The notes under the pieces: generated by a model | Seen by the model: the letters and a program-made list of their open reading frames with translations, nothing else | What the model was told of the DNA's origin: nothing | Databases searched by the model: none | Shown here: one piece after another, positions 60,077 through 64,000 of the stretch | How positions within the stretch are numbered: position 1 is the first letter of the stretch | Layout: every line of letters starts with the position of its first letter | Source: JAUWCL01 sp964599375 | GTDB lineage: Bacteria; Krumholzibacteriota; Krumholzibacteriia; Krumholzibacteriales; Krumholzibacteriaceae | NCBI GenBank assembly: GCA_964599375.1 | Contig: CAZREW010000013.1 | Location: forward strand, 1-64,000 | DNA: 64,000 nt | Direction of reading: 5' to 3' | Translations under genes and position numbers: made by a program

Positions 60077-61380
60077 TGAAGGTCGGCAAAGTCTATCTCG
60101 AATGTTTCGGCTGTCAGATGAACGCCTTCGACTCGGAAGTGCTGGAATCGATGCTCGAGGGCGAGGGATTCGTCATGACCCCAGACCCTTCAATGGCCGA
60201 TGTAATCGTTGTAAACACATGCAGCGTAAGGGAACATGCCGAGAGAAGGGCGTTAGGCAGGTTGAACGACCTGTCCAGGCATGACAACGCAGTCCTTGCC
60301 GTATGCGGGTGCATGGCGCAGAGACTCGGCGACAGGCTTTTTGAACTCGTTCCTTCGCTCGATATCGTCGCAGGGCCGGACAGCTACTCAGCGCTGCCTT
60401 CGGCTATCTCCTCCGCTCTTTCGGGAGAGAGCGGAAAGGTCCTGGTTGAAAAAGACGCATCTGTGACCTACAGGCTCCAGAATGTCTCAGGTTCCTCGCC
60501 GTCCAGGTATCTGTCTATAACACGCGGTTGCGAAAACTACTGTTCGTACTGCATCGTGCCATATGTCAGGGGCGCGGTCCGGAGCAAGGATACAGCCGCT
60601 GTCATTGTGGATCTGCGGCTGCTGGCTGCATCGGGCGCAAAAGAAGTCACGCTCCTCGGACAGAATGTCATGGCTTATCGTTCAGGTGATTGCGGTTTCG
60701 TCGATCTGCTGTACAGGATCCTCGATGAGACGGAGATCAAGAGGATCAGGTTCCTTACCACTCACCCCAGGGATGTGGATGAGCGGATATTCGCATTGAT
60801 GTCGGAAGACGGCAGGATATGCCCTCACATACACCTTCCATTCCAGGCAGGCAGCGACCGCGTCCTTTCATGGATGAACAGGGGATACACACGGTCTGAC
60901 TACCTGCATATAACCGACGTGGCAAGAAAGCACCTGCCGGACATCTCCTTTACCACTGACATAATCGTCGGCTTTCCCGGAGAGACTTCCGGTGACTTCG
61001 AAGAGACACTCGATATAGTTGAAAAGGTGAGATTCGATGCCGCTTTCACCTTCAAGTATTCCCCGAGAGAGGGGACCAGGGCCGCGGAACTGGAGGATGA
61101 CGTCCCTCTCGATGTGAAGAAGGAGAGGCTCGAGACCCTGAACTCCACAGTACGTCGTATCAGGAAGGAGATTATGGCTTCACGGCTTGGGTGCAGTGAG
61201 GAAATCCTCCTTGACGCTCGTGTAAAAAAAGGAGAATATCAGTTTCTGAAAGGCAGGACTCCGCATTTCAGGAACGTGCTGATCCGGTCTGAAGACCGGA
61301 ACCCCGGGGATATCTTGGGTGTAGTCCTTAAAGAATTGAATAATTTCACTTTTATAGGGGAAGAGATTACGGGGAGGTAA
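60076..61380 (+). CDS. miaB: tRNA i6A37 methylthiotransferase MiaB
   Basis: Radical SAM methylthiotransferase making ms2i6A37 in tRNAs reading U-starting codons. A 434-residue protein with YLECFGCQMNAFDSE, VVNTCSVREHAE and AVCGCMAQR (first cluster), CENYCSYCIVPYVRG (radical SAM), GQNVMAYRS, LPFQAGSDRVLSWMNRGYTR and TDIIVGFPGET, ending in a TRAM domain. ATG 60076 shares a base with the mtaB stop (TGATG) and has GGAGG at 60062-60066. Its partner MiaA is not in the window; mutS begins 2.5 kb downstream. Confidence 0.95.
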   Translation: MKVGKVYLECFGCQMNAFDSEVLESMLEGEGFVMTPDPSMADVIVVNTCSVREHAERRALGRLNDLSRHDNAVLAVCGCMAQRLGDRLFELVPSLDIVAGPDSYSALPSAISSALSGESGKVLVEKDASVTYRLQNVSGSSPSRYLSITRGCENYCSYCIVPYVRGAVRSKDTAAVIVDLRLLAASGAKEVTLLGQNVMAYRSGDCGFVDLLYRILDETEIKRIRFLTTHPRDVDERIFALMSEDGRICPHIHLPFQAGSDRVLSWMNRGYTRSDYLHITDVARKHLPDISFTTDIIVGFPGETSGDFEETLDIVEKVRFDAAFTFKYSPREGTRAAELEDDVPLDVKKERLETLNSTVRRIRKEIMASRLGCSEEILLDARVKKGEYQFLKGRTPHFRNVLIRSEDRNPGDILGVVLKELNNFTFIGEEITGR

Positions 61381-61385
61381 CCAAG

Positions 61386-61712
61386 GTGTGGATCTTGAGA
61401 GGGATAATCCTTCTGTTAGGTGTCGTCGCCCTAGTGTGGCTGGGCATGCTCAATGCCGACCAGAAGGTCGCAGAGTTTCATCTGTTCAAATGGACGTTCT
61501 ATGGACTTCCGGTCAACATAATACTTGTGGTCACTTTCCTCGTTGGAATGCTCGTATGGGCGATAGGCGCCTGGGTACGGGAAGCCCAGTTGCTCCTCCG
61601 GGTCAGCCGGGAGAAGAAGGGCCGTCGCAGGTTGCAGGACGAGATCGAGGCTCTTAGAAACCTGCCCCTGGAGGAAGGCTCATCCGACAGCCTGCCGGAT
61701 GATATGCCATGA
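61386..61712 (+). CDS. LapA-domain inner membrane protein
   Basis: A 108-residue protein with two membrane segments (residues 2-21 and 44-66) and a basic coiled-coil tail (RVSREKKGRRRLQDEIEAL). The pattern LGMLNADQKVAEFHLF between the segments is that of the LapA/DUF1049 family, which in E. coli works with LapB in controlling lipopolysaccharide synthesis. GTG 61386 has GGGGAGG upstream. A LapB-like gene follows by 16 bases, which strongly supports the call. Confidence 0.85.
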   Translation: MWILRGIILLLGVVALVWLGMLNADQKVAEFHLFKWTFYGLPVNIILVVTFLVGMLVWAIGAWVREAQLLLRVSREKKGRRRLQDEIEALRNLPLEEGSSDSLPDDMP

Positions 61713-61728
61713 CGGGGAGCATCTTCAC

Positions 61729-62886
61729 ATGGATACGATCAATATGAGATTTGTTCTGATCCTGGTCCTGGCTTTCGCGGTCTTGATCTTCTCCCTGGTC
61801 GTCCTCCTGCAGAGGAGAAAAAGGAGCGCAGCCAGGCGCAGCAGGTATATCGATGCCCTCTACGCTCTGATCAGCGGAAAGAAGGAAGAAGCCTACTCCC
61901 TTCTGGCGTCTGCCGTACGTAACGGCGAGGACGCTGTCGACGCGTATATTCAGCTGGGAGACCTGATGCGCGAGAGAGGGCAGGCGGATAAAGCGCTCCA
62001 GCTGCACCGCGGCCTGACAGTCAGGTCCGGCCTCAGTTTCGATGACGAGAAAGCCATTCAGCTTTCGATCGCGGAGGACCTGGCGGCACTTGGCAGGACG
62101 GACAGGGCCGTGACGGCGCTCGAAACCGTGCGCAGGAAGCGAAAAGACGCGGATGTGCTTTCCGCTCTGCACAGGCTTTACCATGCCCAGGGCGATTTTG
62201 AGAGCGCCTACGGCGCCATGAAAGAACTCTCCCGTATGGAAGGTTCGATCACGCCTCGCATGAGAGCGTCCTACCTTACGGCGATAGCGTTCTCCCTTAT
62301 GGAAGCGGGCGATGACGATGAAGCGGGCAAATACCTCGATAAGGCGAGAAAGGAAGACCCGGATTGTCCCGGCGCGCTGTATCTTAGCGCCAGCCTCGCC
62401 ATGGACAAGGGCAACCTCGACAAGGCCGTCCGCATGTGGGAAAAACTGCTGATGCTCGAAATGGGATATTTCCCAGAAGTCGCCGCCCTGCTTGAGAAGG
62501 CACTGTTCGAATCAGGAAGGTTCGACGAACTAGAGGGGATCTTGTCGAGGCTGCTCCAGAAATATCCATCTGATCCGCTTCTCCTGTCTTCTCTTGCCCG
62601 TTTCTACGCCAAGAAGGGCGAGATATTACGAGGTATAGACCTTCTTGAAGGAGAAGGAGAGAGGGTCTCCAGAAATAAAAACCTCACAGTCTCCCTTGCT
62701 TCGCTGTATATCAAGAGCGGAAGGACCGACGAAGGACTCAGCGTGCTTGAAGAGAATGACAGAGTGCCTACAGCGTCTGGCACGTGGAGATGTGGAAGCT
62801 GCGGGGAGGCATACGGGACCAGCCTTGGATTCTGCAGAGCCTGCTGCAGTTTCGATTCCATAAAAAAAGATGAGATTATCCAGTAA
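61729..62886 (+). CDS. LapB-like TPR protein with C-terminal zinc knuckle
   Basis: A 385-residue protein: an N-terminal membrane anchor (FVLILVLAFAVLIFSLVVLL), about nine TPR-like repeats, and a C-terminal metal site WRCGSCGEAYGTSLGFCRACC resembling the rubredoxin-like knuckle of LapB/YciM. In E. coli LapB links LpxC to the FtsH protease and so limits lipid A synthesis. Together with the LapA-type gene just upstream, the same job is likely here. ATG 61729 has GGGGAG upstream; ATG 61744 is an alternative. It overlaps the next gene by 17 bases. Confidence 0.85.
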   Translation: MDTINMRFVLILVLAFAVLIFSLVVLLQRRKRSAARRSRYIDALYALISGKKEEAYSLLASAVRNGEDAVDAYIQLGDLMRERGQADKALQLHRGLTVRSGLSFDDEKAIQLSIAEDLAALGRTDRAVTALETVRRKRKDADVLSALHRLYHAQGDFESAYGAMKELSRMEGSITPRMRASYLTAIAFSLMEAGDDDEAGKYLDKARKEDPDCPGALYLSASLAMDKGNLDKAVRMWEKLLMLEMGYFPEVAALLEKALFESGRFDELEGILSRLLQKYPSDPLLLSSLARFYAKKGEILRGIDLLEGEGERVSRNKNLTVSLASLYIKSGRTDEGLSVLEENDRVPTASGTWRCGSCGEAYGTSLGFCRACCSFDSIKKDEIIQ

Positions 62887-63931
62887 GGCATTTATGATCG
62901 CAGCCGCAATGGCGGCCATGCCGGTGTTATCCCCCGAGGATGCTGGAGGGGCAGGACTGAGGTCTGTCAGAGGCCAGTTCAACCGCAAGGAATACGGGAA
63001 GGCGGAAAAGAGCCTCATGGAGGAACTGCCGGGAATGCGTGGAAGGACACGTGACCAGGCGATGCTCCTTCTCGCTGAACTGAAAACGGATACAGGAGGC
63101 GCCACTTCGGCGCTTGAAGAAGTCATGAGGACTGGCGATGAGCGGGAAGCCCTTGTAGCACGCGTAGAGCTGGCAAAGATATACTACTCTACCGGTGAGT
63201 ACGACCAGGCCGTAAGTCTGCTCGAAGGAATAAGGGCCGAGGGCAGGGGCGGGGACAAATATGAGGCGGTCTATTTCAGAGGACTCGCCAGGAAACAGCT
63301 CGGAGATCTCGAGGGAGCCAGGAGGGACTTCGGGCAGATCGACAGAGGAGACTACCTGCACTGGAGCTATATCGCGCTTGCCGAGCTGGATATCCGTTCA
63401 GGCAGGATAAACGACGCCGTGGACAGGTACGAGACTATCGCCGCCGCCTATTCCAGCCCGATCGCCGGGTTCCGCCTGGGCGAATGTTACGAGATGACCG
63501 GAGAAAGAGAAAAAGCCCTGCAGACGTACAGGAACGTCGAGAGGAACTTCCCGGCCTCACCCGAGGCGCCTAAGGCCAGAGAAAAGGTCCTGATGATAGA
63601 CTCCGCGCTTAATCGCACGGGGCCTGAACCGAAGGTGAAGGGGGGTGAAGGGGGAGAGACGGTTTCATCAGGGATGGCTTCGCAGGCCGACGGTTCGCAA
63701 GGGTATACACTTCAGTTCGGCGCGTTCAGCGAGAAAAAGAATGCTCATGCGTTCATCTCCGATCTCAACTCGATGATAGATGATCTGCACATTGAGGTTG
63801 CTGAGAGCGGTGGACACCTCTGGTACAGGGTCCGTGCCGGAAAATACCGCTCGCGCGAGGAGGCGGAAGAAGCGGCCATCAAGGTCATGGAACGCACCGG
63901 GTATTCCAGCAAGGTCCTCCCTGTCGAATAG
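62870..63931 (+). CDS. TPR protein with C-terminal SPOR domain
   Basis: A 353-residue exported protein: signal peptide (FMIAAAMAAMPVLS), TPR repeats (residues 35-245, for example IYYSTGEYDQAVSLLEGI and FRLGECYEMTGEREKALQTY), a Gly-rich linker and a SPOR domain (YTLQFGAFSEKKNAHAFIS, WYRVRAGKYRSREEAEEA). SPOR domains bind denuded glycan strands at the division septum, so a cell-division or envelope role is likely. The start lies within the LapB-like gene, so the two are coupled. Confidence 0.86.
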   Translation: MRLSSKAFMIAAAMAAMPVLSPEDAGGAGLRSVRGQFNRKEYGKAEKSLMEELPGMRGRTRDQAMLLLAELKTDTGGATSALEEVMRTGDEREALVARVELAKIYYSTGEYDQAVSLLEGIRAEGRGGDKYEAVYFRGLARKQLGDLEGARRDFGQIDRGDYLHWSYIALAELDIRSGRINDAVDRYETIAAAYSSPIAGFRLGECYEMTGEREKALQTYRNVERNFPASPEAPKAREKVLMIDSALNRTGPEPKVKGGEGGETVSSGMASQADGSQGYTLQFGAFSEKKNAHAFISDLNSMIDDLHIEVAESGGHLWYRVRAGKYRSREEAEEAAIKVMERTGYSSKVLPVE

Positions 63932-64000
63932 ATGCCCCCATCAAGGCTTACACCGCTGATGTCCCAGTACAGGGAGATCAAGGACCGTTATGGTGACGGT
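63932..64000 (+). CDS. mutS: DNA mismatch repair protein MutS (5' end only)
   Basis: Twenty-three codons before the window ends. The translation MPPSRLTPLMSQYREIKDRYGDG matches the N-terminus of MutS, where xLTPMMQQYxxIKxxYPD precedes the mismatch-binding domain. The ATG follows the previous stop directly, so it belongs to the same transcript as the TPR-SPOR gene. miaB-mutS proximity is common in bacteria. Confidence 0.85.
   Translation, partial: MPPSRLTPLMSQYREIKDRYGDG

Noticed and set aside
1..64000. CRISPR array, prophage, insertion sequence or integrated element
   Set aside because: No direct-repeat array, transposase, integrase other than the Xer housekeeping pair, or attachment-site duplication next to the tRNA was seen.

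Overview
The window is gene-dense, housekeeping-rich chromosomal DNA from a Gram-negative (diderm) bacterium. Several features point to the Fibrobacterota-Chlorobiota-Bacteroidota (FCB) superphylum or an uncultured neighbour of it: an alternative GlmU-type nucleotidyltransferase, a PorV/PorQ-like outer membrane protein, an Ig-like lipoprotein beginning with a Cys...SGGPKDETPP stretch, a 31-residue AURKAIP1/COX24-type basic protein, and a long SecA with a large pre-protein cross-linking domain. The placement is inference from gene content; there is no rRNA in the window. I see no phage, insertion sequence, plasmid or CRISPR material. Most genes lie on the + strand in long runs with overlapping or abutting ends. 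Only three genes are on the - strand (an MltD-like transglycosylase, a homocysteine methyltransferase/MTHFR fusion and rpsT).

Layout. 0-4 kb: tRNA-Ala(GGC), a GlmU-like enzyme, a stand-alone pterin-binding methyltransferase, an intergenic stretch with two strong hairpins, HU, a tiny basic ribosome-associated protein and a PilZ protein. 4-9 kb: a three-gene sigma-54 signalling operon (REC-GAF-PAS histidine kinase, NtrC-type regulator, second enhancer-binding protein with a pseudo-receiver). 9-18 kb: PorV/PorQ-like protein, two tandem GlgC paralogues (the first with a damaged nucleotide loop), the transglycosylase, a diguanylate cyclase and a ComEC-like protein. 18-24.5 kb: purN-purC-purH-guaA and a soluble lytic transglycosylase, closed by a terminator. 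24.6-28.4 kb: a well-matched sigma-54 promoter in front of a TPR protein, a J-domain/TPR protein and a membrane-anchored PQQ-type propeller. 28.4-41.4 kb: secA, smg, topA, trmFO, xerC, hslV, hslU, argF, Ig-like lipoprotein, dapF. 41.5-48.2 kb: a protease-propeller-barrel fusion, the methyltransferase/MTHFR fusion, proS, rpsT. 48.2-58.7 kb: uvrC, xerD, scpA, scpB, a pseudouridine synthase, hisC, a cmk-plsC fusion, ispH, rpsA with terminator. 58.7-64 kb: mtaB, miaB, lapA, lapB, a TPR-SPOR protein and the first 23 codons of mutS.

How it fits together. The window joins envelope building (two lytic transglycosylases, LapA/LapB, SPOR protein, PorV/PorQ-like protein, SecA, dapF, glmU-like), chromosome upkeep (TopA, XerC, XerD, ScpA/B, UvrC, MutS, HU), tRNA modification (TrmFO, MtaB, MiaB) and purine synthesis. 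The most unusual items are the gluzincin-propeller-Omp85-like fusion, the SecA with an eight-cysteine insert in its second nucleotide-binding domain, the sigma-54-driven TPR/J-domain/propeller locus, the catalytic/degenerate GlgC pair, the cmk-plsC fusion, and the fact that all three convergent gene pairs share one CTAG as their overlapping stop codons.
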